In this document: positions 14,609 through 23,402 of the stretch, in pieces | Position numbering within the stretch: the first letter of the stretch is position 1 | How the letters are laid out: every line of letters starts with the position of its first letter | Assembly (NCBI RefSeq): GCF_018129025.1 | Contig: NZ_JAAEDI010000021.1 | Span: 46,478-110,477 of the forward strand | Source: Neoroseomonas terrae | GTDB lineage: Bacteria; Pseudomonadota; Alphaproteobacteria; Acetobacterales; Acetobacteraceae | Length of the DNA stretch: 64,000 bases | Reading direction: 5' to 3' | Notes under the pieces: model-generated | The model's input: the letters and a program-made list of their open reading frames with translations, nothing else | Told to the model about the DNA's origin: nothing | Database searches by the model: none | Position numbers and translations under genes: made by a program

Positions 14609-16861
14609 GTGACCGTGAATACCCCATCGACGCTTCGATCCGCCCTATCCGGCACAGCCTTCGGCGCGAGCCTCGCTGCCGGCTTTGCGCTGACCGCCGG
14701 CCCGGCCTCGGCGCAGACCGTGACCGCTCCTGCGCAGCCCGGAGCGCCGGTCGCCCTGCCGCAGATCAGCGTCCAGGGCCAGCAGCCCGAGAACACGCTG
14801 GAGGGCACGCTGGGCCTCGGCCGTATGCCGGGCCGCATCCAGGATCAGCCGCAGACCATCCAGGTCGTGCCGCGGGAGATCATGGATCAGCAGAACGTCA
14901 CGACGCTCGGCGAGGCGCTGCGCAACGTGCCCGGCATCACCTCCTCGATCGGCGAAGGCGGCGGCGGCATCAGCGGCGACCAGCTCCGCATCCGCGGCTT
15001 CAACTCGCAGAATGACCTGTACGTGGACGGCCTGCGCGACTTCGGCTCCTTCCGCCGCGACAGCTTCACCTTCGAGGAAGTGCAGGCGCTGCTCGGCCCG
15101 TCGGGCGTGAACTTCGGTTCAGGCGCCGCGGGCGGCATCGTCAACATCACGAGCCGCACGCCGCATCTGGGCAACTCGCTCGGCGCGACCGTCACCGGCG
15201 GCATGGACTGGATGCTGCGCGCGACGGCCGATGCGAACTACCAGTTCAGCGAAACGGGCGCCTTCCGCCTGAACATGATGTACCAGCAGCAGCGCATCAC
15301 CGATCGGAGCCTGCCGACGGGCGAGCGCTGGGGCATCGCGCCGTCGGTCGCCTTCGGCCTCGGCACCAACACGACGTTGACCCTCGAGTACATGTACTAC
15401 CGCTATGACGAGCCGACTGATGCCGGCGTGCCGATCGTCTCGCGCGGCCCCGGGTTCATCGGGCAGCCCGTGACGGAGTACGGCGTGCCGCGCAGCACCT
15501 GGTACGGCAGCAACTTCACCGATCGCGACCAGACCACCGTCAACCGCCTGACCGCGCGCGTTCAGCACGTCGCCGCCGACTGGCTGACGGTCTACAACGA
15601 CACCCGGCTCGGCTTCACCGACCGGTCCTTCAGCTTCTCCGTGGCGTCGTGCGACGCGACCTGCATCAGCCGCCTGTTCAATGGCGGCGGCACACCCCAA
15701 TACGCCCTGAGCGGCGGCGGCTCGCCCTACACGCAGCAGGTCTGGGGCGTGCAGAACATCACGACCGGCGTGTTTCGCTTCAACACCTGGGCGCTTCGCC
15801 ACGAGGCCACGCTCGGCGTCGACCTGTGGTATGAGAACTACGACCGGACGACCTACTCCTACACCACGGACTCCGGGCGCGGTAACTACCGCGGCAACCT
15901 CTTCGCGCCGAACAACGACCTGAACTTCGCCTATGCGCTCAGCACGGGTGCGACGGCGCAGCGCCAGAACGAGACGACGCAGGCCGCGATCTTCGCTCAG
16001 GACCGCGTCTGGTTCACGCCAGAGATCTCGGTGCTGGCCGGTCTGCGCTGGACGCGCCAGCAGTCGGACTATACCTCCTACGGCGGCACCAACCCGGTCA
16101 GCACGCTGAACGCGGACAACAGCTTCATCGACCCGCGCGTGTCCGTGATCTGGGAGCCGACGCCGGAGTACACGGTGTACGCATCCTATGCGCAGTCCAC
16201 CTTCGCGCCGGGCTCGAACTGGGCCACGCAGCCGGGCCAGGCCAGCGTGAACAACTCGAACCTCGATCCCGAGCAGAACACGATCTATGAGATCGGCGCC
16301 CGTGCGAGCATCCTCGACCAGCGTCTCGGCCTCAGCGCGTCGATCTACCAGATCGAGAAGAACAACGCGACGGAGACCGACCCGGCGACCGGCGTCGTGT
16401 TCGGCTCGGGCGACCAGCAGCGCATCCGGGGCCTCGACATCGGCGTCACGGGCCGCATCACGCCCGAATGGCTGATCAACGCCCGCTACAGTTACATGGA
16501 CAGCGAGACGACCTCGTCGCTGACCCAGGCCAATGTCGGCGGGCGCGTCCCGTACGTGCCGACCAACTCGGCTTCGCTGTGGACCAGCTACGACATCGCG
16601 CCGGGCACGCCGTACAACGTGACCGTCGGCGGTGGCTTCACCTGGCAGACCGATGTGTACACCAACTCCGCGAATACGTCGGAAGTGCCGTATGCCTTCT
16701 CGCTGGACGCCTTCATCCAGCACCGCATCAACGACCAGCTTCTGGTGCGCGTGAACGGCTACAACCTGACCGACAACCGCAACTACACGCAGGTCTGGAC
16801 CAACCGCGCCGTCATGGGCCCGGGCCGGGCGGTGACCGCGAGCGTCGGCGTGAACTTCTGA
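14609..16861 (+). CDS. TonB-dependent siderophore receptor
   Basis: 750 residues. After a signal peptide ending near ASA comes a plug domain ([73 protein letters not shown]) and a 22-strand-type barrel ending in aromatic F (ASVGVNF). The form matches ferric-siderophore receptors of the FhuE/Fiu kind. GTG 14609 is chosen because AGGAG (14600-14604) lies just upstream; GTG 14615 is an alternative. A Fur-box-like element precedes it, and the PiuC-type gene follows after a terminator, as in fiu-ybiX and piuA-piuC pairs. The ligand is unknown. Confidence 0.93.
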   Translation: MTVNTPSTLRSALSGTAFGASLAAGFALTAGPASAQTVTAPAQPGAPVALPQISVQGQQPENTLEGTLGLGRMPGRIQDQPQTIQVVPREIMDQQNVTTLGEALRNVPGITSSIGEGGGGISGDQLRIRGFNSQNDLYVDGLRDFGSFRRDSFTFEEVQALLGPSGVNFGSGAAGGIVNITSRTPHLGNSLGATVTGGMDWMLRATADANYQFSETGAFRLNMMYQQQRITDRSLPTGERWGIAPSVAFGLGTNTTLTLEYMYYRYDEPTDAGVPIVSRGPGFIGQPVTEYGVPRSTWYGSNFTDRDQTTVNRLTARVQHVAADWLTVYNDTRLGFTDRSFSFSVASCDATCISRLFNGGGTPQYALSGGGSPYTQQVWGVQNITTGVFRFNTWALRHEATLGVDLWYENYDRTTYSYTTDSGRGNYRGNLFAPNNDLNFAYALSTGATAQRQNETTQAAIFAQDRVWFTPEISVLAGLRWTRQQSDYTSYGGTNPVSTLNADNSFIDPRVSVIWEPTPEYTVYASYAQSTFAPGSNWATQPGQASVNNSNLDPEQNTIYEIGARASILDQRLGLSASIYQIEKNNATETDPATGVVFGSGDQQRIRGLDIGVTGRITPEWLINARYSYMDSETTSSLTQANVGGRVPYVPTNSASLWTSYDIAPGTPYNVTVGGGFTWQTDVYTNSANTSEVPYAFSLDAFIQHRINDQLLVRVNGYNLTDNRNYTQVWTNRAVMGPGRAVTASVGVNF

Positions 16862-16892
16862 CACGCCAGCCCATCCAGGGGCACACAGGGGG

Positions 16893-16928
16893 AGCCGCCC
16901 GGACAGCGATGTCCGGGCGGCTTTTTTT
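16893..16928 (+). terminator. intrinsic terminator of receptor gene
   Basis: A perfect 13-bp stem AGCCGCCCGGACA (16893-16905) / TGTCCGGGCGGCT (16910-16922), with a GCGA loop and seven T (16922-16928). One of the strongest terminators in the window. Confidence 0.93.
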
Positions 16929-16985
16929 CAGGTCGCGCCTGCCGGCCCGCCGGTGCATGACGGCGCGGCCGAAGGAGAGTTCCGC

Positions 16986-17663
16986 ATGCTGATCCACGTT
17001 CCCAACGTCCTCACCGCCGAGGAGGTCGCCTTCTGCCGGCAGAAGCTCGACGCCGCCGAGTGGGTGGATGGCCGTGTCACGGCGGGCGACCAGTCGGCCA
17101 AGGTGAAGAACAACCTGCAGGTGCCGGAGAATTCCGCGGCGTCGCGCGAACTCGGCGACATCGTCCTGCACGCCCTCGCGCGCAGCCCGATGTTCACCTC
17201 GGCCGCGCTGCCGCTGCGGGTCTATCCGCCCATGTTCAACCGCTACGACGTGGGCATGACCTTCAACACCCATGTCGACAACGCCATCCGCAACGTCTCC
17301 GGCACGCGCATGCGCACGGATGTCTCGACCACGTTGTTCCTCAGCGCCCCCGAGGAGTACGATGGCGGCGAGCTGGTCATCGAGGACACCTACGGCGCGC
17401 AATCGGTGAAGCTGCCGGCCGGCGACATGATCGTCTATCCCGCGACCAGCCTGCACCGCGTGAACCCGGTCACCCGCGGCAGCCGCTGGGCCTCGTTCTT
17501 CTGGACGCAGTCGATGGTCGCGGATGAACGCCAGCGCCGCATCCTGTTCGAGATGGACATGTCCATCATCCAGATGCGGACGGTCGTGCCCGACGACCAT
17601 GTGAGCGTGCTGGGGCTGGCCTCCTGCTACCACAACCTCATGCGCATGTGGTGCCAGGCCTGA
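16986..17663 (+). CDS. piuC: PKHD-type Fe(II)/2-oxoglutarate dioxygenase (PiuC/YbiX family)
   Basis: 225 residues of the PiuC/YbiX family, iron-regulated oxygenases usually encoded beside catecholate siderophore receptors. The metal triad is visible as H96 and D98 (NTHVDNAI) and H157 (SLHRV); R167 in [11 protein letters not shown] would bind 2-oxoglutarate. The family body is clear: [59 protein letters not shown] 16986 is preceded by AAGGAGAG (16973-16980). It lies downstream of the receptor terminator, so partial read-through or its own promoter is needed. Substrate in this family is not firmly known. Confidence 0.9.
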   Translation: MLIHVPNVLTAEEVAFCRQKLDAAEWVDGRVTAGDQSAKVKNNLQVPENSAASRELGDIVLHALARSPMFTSAALPLRVYPPMFNRYDVGMTFNTHVDNAIRNVSGTRMRTDVSTTLFLSAPEEYDGGELVIEDTYGAQSVKLPAGDMIVYPATSLHRVNPVTRGSRWASFFWTQSMVADERQRRILFEMDMSIIQMRTVVPDDHVSVLGLASCYHNLMRMWCQA

Positions 17664-17683
17664 TCGCCGGCGGCGATCAGGCC
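17657..17683. terminator. 12-bp hairpin at the end of the dioxygenase gene
   Basis: GGCCTGATCGCC (17657-17668) pairs perfectly with GGCGATCAGGCC (17672-17683), with a 3-nt loop. The arm includes the stop codon. Only a weak T-containing tail follows, so it may be a weak terminator or transcript protector. Confidence 0.5.
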
Positions 17684-17894
17684 TGAGTCTTGTCCTGCCC
17701 TCAGACGCCGGGCGCCGCGCATCCGCGCGGCTTGGCTTCGCGCCTTGCACTGGCAGGACGGGGATGACGCCTGGTCTGGGCGCGGTCGCGCTTCGCGCTC
17801 GCGGATCGTGGCGTGGCCGCGATCCGATCGATCCGCTCCGCGCAGTGTGATGCAGCACTTCGACGGCGTTCGGGCCGCGGCATACACTCCTGCC

Positions 17895-19070
17895 ATGCCG
17901 CGCCCCACGCCCGCCATCGCGCGCCATCTGTTGCGCCGCGACGACGATTTCCCGCATCGCGCCGAATCGCTCGGCTTTCGCTTCCACAGCCCCGATGACC
18001 GCGAATACTGGGCGCGCGACGCCTGCTATGCCCTGACGCCCGAGGCCATCGACGCGCTGGAGGCCGCCGCGCGCGAACTCGACGGCATGATCGCCGCGGC
18101 GGTCGAACACGTCGTGCGACGTGGCGACTACGCCGCCTTCGGCTTCACCGACCGCCTCGCCGCGTTGGTCGAAGCCTCCCATCACGCCGCCGAGCCCTCG
18201 CTTTACGGCCGCTTCGACTTCCGCCTCGCTCCCGACGGCGGGATCAAGCTGTTCGAGTTCAATGCCGAGACGCCTGCCGCGCTGCTCGAAGCCGCCGTCG
18301 TCCAGCTCACCTGGTTCGAGGAGACGCCGACCGGACCGCAGACCCGCCCCGGTACCGACCAATGGAGCCGCATCGACGATGCCCTGGTGGCGCGCTGGCC
18401 CGCGCTCCGCCTGCCGAGCCTCATCCACTTCGCCGCGGAGCATGAGCGGGACGACGAGGTCGCCCAGGTCGCCTACCTCATGGCGACCGCCCGCGAGGCC
18501 GGGCACGAGGCCGCCTTCCTGCCCGTCGAGGACATCTCCTGGCAGCCGGAGGCCGGCTTCGTCACGCCGGGGGGCGCACCGTTGCGGGCCTGTTTCAAGC
18601 TTTACCCCTGGGACTGGCTGGATGCCGAGGAAGGCGGCCGGCTGCTGCCGCTCGGCCGCACCCGCTGGATCGAGCCCGCGCGGCGGATGCTGCACGCCAG
18701 CAAGGCGATCCTCGCGGTGCTCTGGTCGATGTTCCCGGGCCACCCGCTGCTGCTGCCGGCGTCGCTCGACCGCACGGCGATCGACGGGCCGGCGATCGGC
18801 AAGCCGGCCCTCGGTCTCGAAGGCCACGGCATGCGGGTGGAGGGGGTGCCGGGCGATCCGTCCACGGAGATCGCCGAAGGTTTGCCTTCCTCGCCCACGA
18901 TCTGGCAACAATGGGCACCCTTGCCGGGGCATGCGACGCCGCAGGGTGACGCCTTCCCGGTGATGGGCGTGTGGATGGTCGGCGACGAGCCCTGCGGGCT
19001 CGGCATCAGGGAGGGGGAGGAGCTGGTGACGACGCTCGAGGATCGCTTCGTGCCCCATGTCGTGCTGTAG
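17895..19070 (+). CDS. glutathionylspermidine synthase family ATP-grasp protein, copy 1
   Basis: 391 residues similar to the C-terminal synthetase half of glutathionylspermidine synthase and to E. coli YgiC/YjfC. Recognised by YALTPEAIDALEAAARELD, SLYGRFDFRLAPDGGIKLFEFNAETP-type core (ligand-binding Arg/Asp/Asn), ACFKLYPWDWL and the late KPALGLEGHGMRVEG region. The enzymes ligate a carboxylate to an amine using ATP; the true substrate of this subfamily is unknown. ATG 17895 is preferred over an arginine-rich upstream extension. A paralogue follows 12 bp downstream, then DUF350 and DUF1190, the same set as E. coli yjfL-yjfM-yjfC. Confidence 0.87.
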   Translation: MPRPTPAIARHLLRRDDDFPHRAESLGFRFHSPDDREYWARDACYALTPEAIDALEAAARELDGMIAAAVEHVVRRGDYAAFGFTDRLAALVEASHHAAEPSLYGRFDFRLAPDGGIKLFEFNAETPAALLEAAVVQLTWFEETPTGPQTRPGTDQWSRIDDALVARWPALRLPSLIHFAAEHERDDEVAQVAYLMATAREAGHEAAFLPVEDISWQPEAGFVTPGGAPLRACFKLYPWDWLDAEEGGRLLPLGRTRWIEPARRMLHASKAILAVLWSMFPGHPLLLPASLDRTAIDGPAIGKPALGLEGHGMRVEGVPGDPSTEIAEGLPSSPTIWQQWAPLPGHATPQGDAFPVMGVWMVGDEPCGLGIREGEELVTTLEDRFVPHVVL

Positions 19071-19082
19071 CCCGTCCCCCTG

Positions 19083-20273
19083 ATGGCCTACCCGCCGTTC
19101 CAGCGCATTGCCGTGAAGACGCCTGCCGAAGCCGAGGCGCGGCTGCGCGAGCTCGGCATGCTCGCCCCGGCGCCGGACGGCCAGCCGTGGTGGGTGACCG
19201 ACGCGGCCTATGTGATCGACGCCGCCCTGGTCGAGCGCGTCTTCACCGCCGCCACCGGCATCCAGCAGCGCTGCTACGCCGCGGTCGAGGCGCTGGTCTC
19301 CAGTGGCGACTACAATTATTTCGGGATCGCCAATCCGGCGATGCAGACCGCGATCACGCAGTCCTGGCGCGCCAAGGACTCGCCGCTCTACGGCAGGATG
19401 GACTTCTCCTTCGCGCCCGACGGCACGCCGATGCTGCTGGATTACGAGGCGGATTCGCCCTTCGGCCTCGCCGAGGCGTCCTACGTCCAGTGGGAATGGT
19501 TCGAGGCCTGGCAGGAGGCGAACCGTGCGAGCCGGGACAGCCAGGAGAACCTGATCTACGAGAAGCTGACCGCGCATCTGCCGCGCACCGGCCTGCCGCA
19601 CCGCTTCGCCATCGCCTGCGGCGGCGAGACGATGGTCAACGGCAACCCGGCCGACACCGGCGAACGCTTCGATGCGGAATACCTCGCCGAGATCGCCCGC
19701 GAACTGGGCATGCGGCCCAGCATCTGCAGCATGGAACAGATCGGCTGGGACCTCGACGCCCAATGCTTCGTCGATGCGGCGGATGAGCCGCTGCAGGCGA
19801 TGATCAAGATCTACCCTTGGGACTGGATGGAGGACGAGCCGAATGTCGATGTCCTCCCGCGCTGCCGCACCCGCATCCTGCCCGGGGCCTGGACGCGGCT
19901 CATGGCCGACAAGACCATGATGGCGCTGCTCTGGCACATGACGCCCGGCGCACCGAACCTACTGCCGACCTTCCTGGAACGCCCTGCGCAGCCCGGTGGT
20001 CCGCTCGTCGCGAAGCCGCGCCGCGGCTGGGATGGCGAGCATGTCACCCTGCCGGGCCAGACGCCGGGCGAGGTGCCGGAAGCCGCGATGGGCCCGCTGC
20101 TGTACCAGGCGCATTGCCCGCTGCCGGTCTTCGATGCCGGCCGCGGCCAGGTCCACGCCAACCTGTCCGTCTGGATCGTCGGCGGCGAGCCCGCCGGCAT
20201 CGCCTTCCGCGAATCCTCGGGTCCGGTCACCGGGCCGGCTGCCCGCTTCGTCCCGCACATCCTGCGCGGCTGA
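19083..20273 (+). CDS. glutathionylspermidine synthase family ATP-grasp protein, copy 2
   Basis: 396 residues, paralogous to the preceding gene and closer to the canonical YgiC/YjfC pattern: YVIDAALVERVFTAATGIQQ, NYFGIANPAM, LYGRMDFSFAPDGTPMLLDY then EADSPFGLAEASYVQWEW, AMIKIYPWDWMEDEP, LVAKPRRGWDGEHV near the nucleotide site and a C-terminal VWIVGGEPAGIAFRES. Two such synthetases in tandem suggest either a two-step ligation or different acceptor specificity. Followed after 25 bp by the DUF350 gene. Biochemical substrate cannot be inferred from the sequence. Confidence 0.89.
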   Translation: MAYPPFQRIAVKTPAEAEARLRELGMLAPAPDGQPWWVTDAAYVIDAALVERVFTAATGIQQRCYAAVEALVSSGDYNYFGIANPAMQTAITQSWRAKDSPLYGRMDFSFAPDGTPMLLDYEADSPFGLAEASYVQWEWFEAWQEANRASRDSQENLIYEKLTAHLPRTGLPHRFAIACGGETMVNGNPADTGERFDAEYLAEIARELGMRPSICSMEQIGWDLDAQCFVDAADEPLQAMIKIYPWDWMEDEPNVDVLPRCRTRILPGAWTRLMADKTMMALLWHMTPGAPNLLPTFLERPAQPGGPLVAKPRRGWDGEHVTLPGQTPGEVPEAAMGPLLYQAHCPLPVFDAGRGQVHANLSVWIVGGEPAGIAFRESSGPVTGPAARFVPHILRG

Positions 20274-20298
20274 CACGCGCCAAGAAGGAACCTACCGC

Positions 20299-20724
20299 AT
20301 GTCCGCCGCCGAGATCCTCGCCCTGTTCCCCGCCACCTTCCTGAGCTTCCTGGTCGCCTTCTCGCTCGGCGCGGTTTTCTGGGTGATCGGGCTCGTCGTC
20401 GTCTCGCTGATCACGCCGCATGCCGAACTGACGCTGCTGCGCGCCGGCAACACGCCCTGCGCGCTGGCCTTCGGCGGGAAGGCGCTCGGCATGGTCCTGC
20501 CGATCGCGGCCGTGGCGCGCACCGCCGCCGGGCCGCTGGACCAGATCATCTGGTGCATCGTCGCCGTCGCCGTGCAGCTCATTGTCCATCTGGTGCTCAC
20601 GACGCTGCTGGAGGGCCGGCTGAAGGAGGAGATCGAGGCGAACGAGGTCGGCGGAGCCGCGGTCTTCATCGCCTTCATCCAGGTCGGCGCCGGCATTCTC
20701 AACAATGCCGTGATGTCGGGCTGA
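20299..20724 (+). CDS. DUF350 inner-membrane protein (YjfL-like)
   Basis: 141 residues, with four membrane segments (about 12-36, 52-72, 80-104, 118-138), matching DUF350/YjfL. Typical segments: FLVAFSLGAVFWVIGLVVV, NTPCALAFGGKALGMVLPIA and NEVGGAAVFIAFIQVGAGILNNAVM. AAGGAA precedes ATG 20299. DUF350 genes recur with ATP-grasp YjfC-like and DUF1190 genes and in some bacteria with PspA-like proteins, hinting at an envelope-stress or membrane modification role. No PspA gene is seen here. Confidence 0.88.
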   Translation: MSAAEILALFPATFLSFLVAFSLGAVFWVIGLVVVSLITPHAELTLLRAGNTPCALAFGGKALGMVLPIAAVARTAAGPLDQIIWCIVAVAVQLIVHLVLTTLLEGRLKEEIEANEVGGAAVFIAFIQVGAGILNNAVMSG

Positions 20725-20733
20725 GCGCTGCCG

Positions 20734-21813
20734 ATGTCCTCGTCGCCACCGCCCAGCCGCCGCCGATCGCGCACCATCCGCGCCGCGGCGCTGGTAACGA
20801 TCGGCCTGGGTGCCGCCGGCTGCGACGAGACGCCGCCGGCCGACCTGCCTGACGCGACCGAGGCGCGGCTGGAGGCCTGCCGCGCCGCGCACCGCCGGCT
20901 CAGCGAGGACCCCGCGCGCTGCGACGCCCTCGAACAGGTGCTGTCACGCGAACAGGCGGAGACACGCCCGCGCTTCACGACCATCTCCGCCTGCGAGACG
21001 CTGTTCGGCCGCGGCGCATGCGAGGGCGAGACTCTCGCCGCGACCGGCCCGGGCTGGCGGCCCGCCCTGGCCGGCTGGGTGCGCGCGCCAGGGGAGATGG
21101 GCGTCGTGCAGCCGGTCGTGCGAGACAGGCAGGGCCAGGACTGGGCGCTGCCCGAACCGACGCGCCCGACGACCACCGGCGCCGTGGCTGTCCAGGCCGC
21201 ACCCCGGCAGGTGTCGGCACTCGACTACAACGCGGCGTCCCGCGCGCCGCTGAATGTCAGCCTCGCCTACTACCGCCTCGCGCCCGTCTACCCCGACGAC
21301 GCCGCCTGCAGCGCCGAATGGCAGAGCTGCGAGCGCTTCGACCTGCCGCTCCCGACGCGCTTCGGGACGCAGGAAGCCTGCCGCGCCACCTGGTCCCAAT
21401 GCATGGAGGTTGAACTGCCGCCGGCGGCCTTGGCGATGGCGACGACCGAGGAACAGCAGCAGCAGGGCCAGTCCGGCGGCGGCACCTCCTCCGGCAGCGG
21501 CGGCCGCGTCTGGTGGGGCGGGTACAATGCCTTCTGGTACCGCAATTACGGCGGCGGCATCGGCCCCCGCTACCAGGGCTGGACCTGGACGGCGGACCGC
21601 CAGCCGACCGCGGCCTATCGCCCTGCCGTCGGCGCCGGTCCGCTGCGGGCCTGGGACAGCAGGAGCCGCTCGCTCGGCCAGGCGAGCCGCATGGGCTTCT
21701 ATGGCGAGGGCACCAGCGCCCGGACGTCGGGGCCTACCGTGTCGCGACCGGCCTCGACCATCACCCGCGCGGGGTTCGGCTCGACCGGCCGCGCCTATTC
21801 ATCGGGGGGCTGA
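20734..21813 (+). CDS. DUF1190 lipoprotein (YgiB/YjfM-like)
   Basis: 359 residues. Basic start, hydrophobic stretch and lipobox LGAAGC (cysteine near residue 30) predict a lipoprotein. Cys pairs recur in the body (AACSAEWQSCERFDL, EACRATWSQCMEVEL), as in DUF1190. The C-terminal half is low complexity, with Gly/Ser/Gln and aromatic residues (EEQQQQGQSGGGTSSGSGG, VWWGGYNAFWYRNYGGG), then a Ser/Arg tail. YgiB in E. coli is encoded beside the synthetase-like YgiC, as here. It would be attached to a membrane on the periplasmic side; function unknown. Confidence 0.84.
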   Translation: MSSSPPPSRRRSRTIRAAALVTIGLGAAGCDETPPADLPDATEARLEACRAAHRRLSEDPARCDALEQVLSREQAETRPRFTTISACETLFGRGACEGETLAATGPGWRPALAGWVRAPGEMGVVQPVVRDRQGQDWALPEPTRPTTTGAVAVQAAPRQVSALDYNAASRAPLNVSLAYYRLAPVYPDDAACSAEWQSCERFDLPLPTRFGTQEACRATWSQCMEVELPPAALAMATTEEQQQQGQSGGGTSSGSGGRVWWGGYNAFWYRNYGGGIGPRYQGWTWTADRQPTAAYRPAVGAGPLRAWDSRSRSLGQASRMGFYGEGTSARTSGPTVSRPASTITRAGFGSTGRAYSSGG

Positions 21814-21816
21814 GCC

Positions 21817-22368
21817 ATGGCCGCTGCGAGGGCCCGCGAGGCATCGCCCGAAACACTTCTGACCGACGGCCAGCGCGGCATCGTCCTGGGCCTGTTCGCG
21901 GCAGGTATCGCTTTCCTGCTGGTCGGGCTGCTGCTGCGCGCCGGTGGCGCGGTGTTCTGGGCTGCCTTCGTGCTGCTGCCGCCGGTGGTGGGCGCGGTCG
22001 TTGGGCTGGTCGGTGGTGGTGTTGGCCGTCGCCTCGATGCCTGGCTGCGCGCGGGTGGCGCGCCGAGGCCGGCCGCGCAGCCCGTGCCGGCCTCCGCACT
22101 GCCGGAGCCGGTGCGCGCCGCCCTGCAGGTCGCCGCCGTGCCGGCGCTGCTGGGTGAGTTGCACCGCGCCGCCGCGACCATGCCGCGGGAGGAGAAGGCG
22201 GCCGCCGACCAGCTGCTCGGCGCCGCGGTCCGGGCCTGGAACGGCGGGGCCGGCAAGGTGGCCCTGGCGGCGCAGCTGCCGCATCTGGTGGCCGGGCTTG
22301 TGGCCGGCGGCCCCGAGGGCATCAGGGCGGCGCAGGATGCCGCCGCCCGGCTGGGAGACGCGCCGTGA
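21817..22368 (+). CDS. hypothetical membrane protein in synthetase operon
   Basis: 183 residues with two adjacent membrane helices (about 21-45 and 49-68), followed by a mostly helical soluble Ala-rich domain. No family recognised. ATG 21817 lies three bases after the DUF1190 stop, and its own stop overlaps the next start as GTGA, so it clearly belongs to the operon. It may be a membrane partner of the DUF350/DUF1190 proteins. Confidence 0.7.
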   Translation: MAAARAREASPETLLTDGQRGIVLGLFAAGIAFLLVGLLLRAGGAVFWAAFVLLPPVVGAVVGLVGGGVGRRLDAWLRAGGAPRPAAQPVPASALPEPVRAALQVAAVPALLGELHRAAATMPREEKAAADQLLGAAVRAWNGGAGKVALAAQLPHLVAGLVAGGPEGIRAAQDAAARLGDAP

Positions 22369-22709
22369 ACGCCGTCATCCTGCGTGCCAGGCTCTATGTC
22401 ATCGGCGCGGCGGTGCTGGTCCTGCTCGGCGGGATGATGTTCGCCATCGGCCGATGGAATGCCGCCGAGAACGACCGCGCCTTCGTCGAGGCCGCGGCGC
22501 GCGCGGCCCGCATGCCCGCCCCGACCCCGCAGCCGCCGCGATACTGGGCGCCGACCGCCGGCGCGCGGCCGGGGGCGGAGGCGACGGTGCGCATCGAGGC
22601 GGCTGAGCGGCTGCGAACCATGCCGAATGCCTCGCCGTCCTCGCGGCCGCCCCAGGCACCGCAGGCGCCGCGGCCGCCGGGCAACAAGCCGCCAGTGACC
22701 ACGCCATGA
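22365..22709 (+). CDS. hypothetical single-span protein, proline-rich
   Basis: 114 residues: a membrane helix at about 10-27 (LYVIGAAVLVLLGGMMFAIG), a short helical stretch NAAENDRAFVEAAARAAR, then a proline-rich tail (APTPQPPRYWAP, PPQAPQAPRPPGNKPP). GTG 22365 overlaps the upstream stop, and its stop overlaps ATG 22706. Probably bitopic with an exposed flexible tail. No known family. Confidence 0.65.
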   Translation: MNAVILRARLYVIGAAVLVLLGGMMFAIGRWNAAENDRAFVEAAARAARMPAPTPQPPRYWAPTAGARPGAEATVRIEAAERLRTMPNASPSSRPPQAPQAPRPPGNKPPVTTP

Positions 22710-23320
22710 TCCTCGCGACGCTGTTCCTCCTTGGCGCTCTGGTACTGCTGGTCCTCGCCTGGCGCGCGCTGCGCCGGCTGAATGGCGCCGCCGCGGCGGA
22801 CGGGCCCGGCATGCGGATCGTGCTGAAAGCGCGGCCGGGGAAGGAAACCCCGGAACTGACGCTCGAGAGCAACGGCACCGTGATGTTCGGCCCGGTCACG
22901 GCCTCCTGGGCGCCGGACCCCACCCTGGCCCGCGCGCTTGACAATGCGGAGGGTGCCCCCGGCCGGGCCGGCGGCGCGGTGGCGGCGGGCAGCTGGCGTG
23001 TCGCTGCACTCGTGGACCTCGCGGCGGCGGATGCGCTCGGCAGCGGCCAGCCGGCGCTCGATGCGCGGCTGCGGCGCAGCCTTGGCGATTCTGCCCTGCT
23101 GCTCGAACGGGTGGATGGCGGCGCCCCGCCGGTCCTGCTGCATGGCCGGTCCCGTGAGGCCATCGGCAGCCTTGGCGGCATCGGAATGCAGCGCGAGCGT
23201 TTCGTCGACCTCCTGGCCCGGCTGGGCGAGCCGCGCGGCTTGGCGGTCGAGGTCCTGCGCCGCCGCATCCAGCGCGCCGGCTGGGGCGGTGAGCGGGCGC
23301 AGCGGCGAAGGGCCGGCTGA
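22706..23320 (+). CDS. hypothetical protein with N-terminal membrane helix
   Basis: 204 residues, with one membrane helix (about 3-22) and a soluble domain beginning RIVLKARPGKETPELTLESN, with alternating strands and helices. ATGA overlap with the upstream gene supports translation coupling. No recognised domain. Together with the two preceding ORFs it forms a three-gene appendix unique to this version of the ygiBC/yjfLMC module. Confidence 0.65.
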   Translation: MILATLFLLGALVLLVLAWRALRRLNGAAAADGPGMRIVLKARPGKETPELTLESNGTVMFGPVTASWAPDPTLARALDNAEGAPGRAGGAVAAGSWRVAALVDLAAADALGSGQPALDARLRRSLGDSALLLERVDGGAPPVLLHGRSREAIGSLGGIGMQRERFVDLLARLGEPRGLAVEVLRRRIQRAGWGGERAQRRRAG

Positions 23321-23402
23321 CCCCGCCGCCTTGGAAAGCTCCGCCCCGTCCGGTAGACCCGCGGTCATCACACCCGCCACAGGCTCGGCCGGATAGAGCG
23401 CG

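Noticed and set aside
16812..19937. 1041-codon open frame on the minus strand
   Set aside because: It runs antisense across the receptor end, the PiuC gene and most of the ATP-grasp pair, all clear genes; long antisense frames are common at this GC content.
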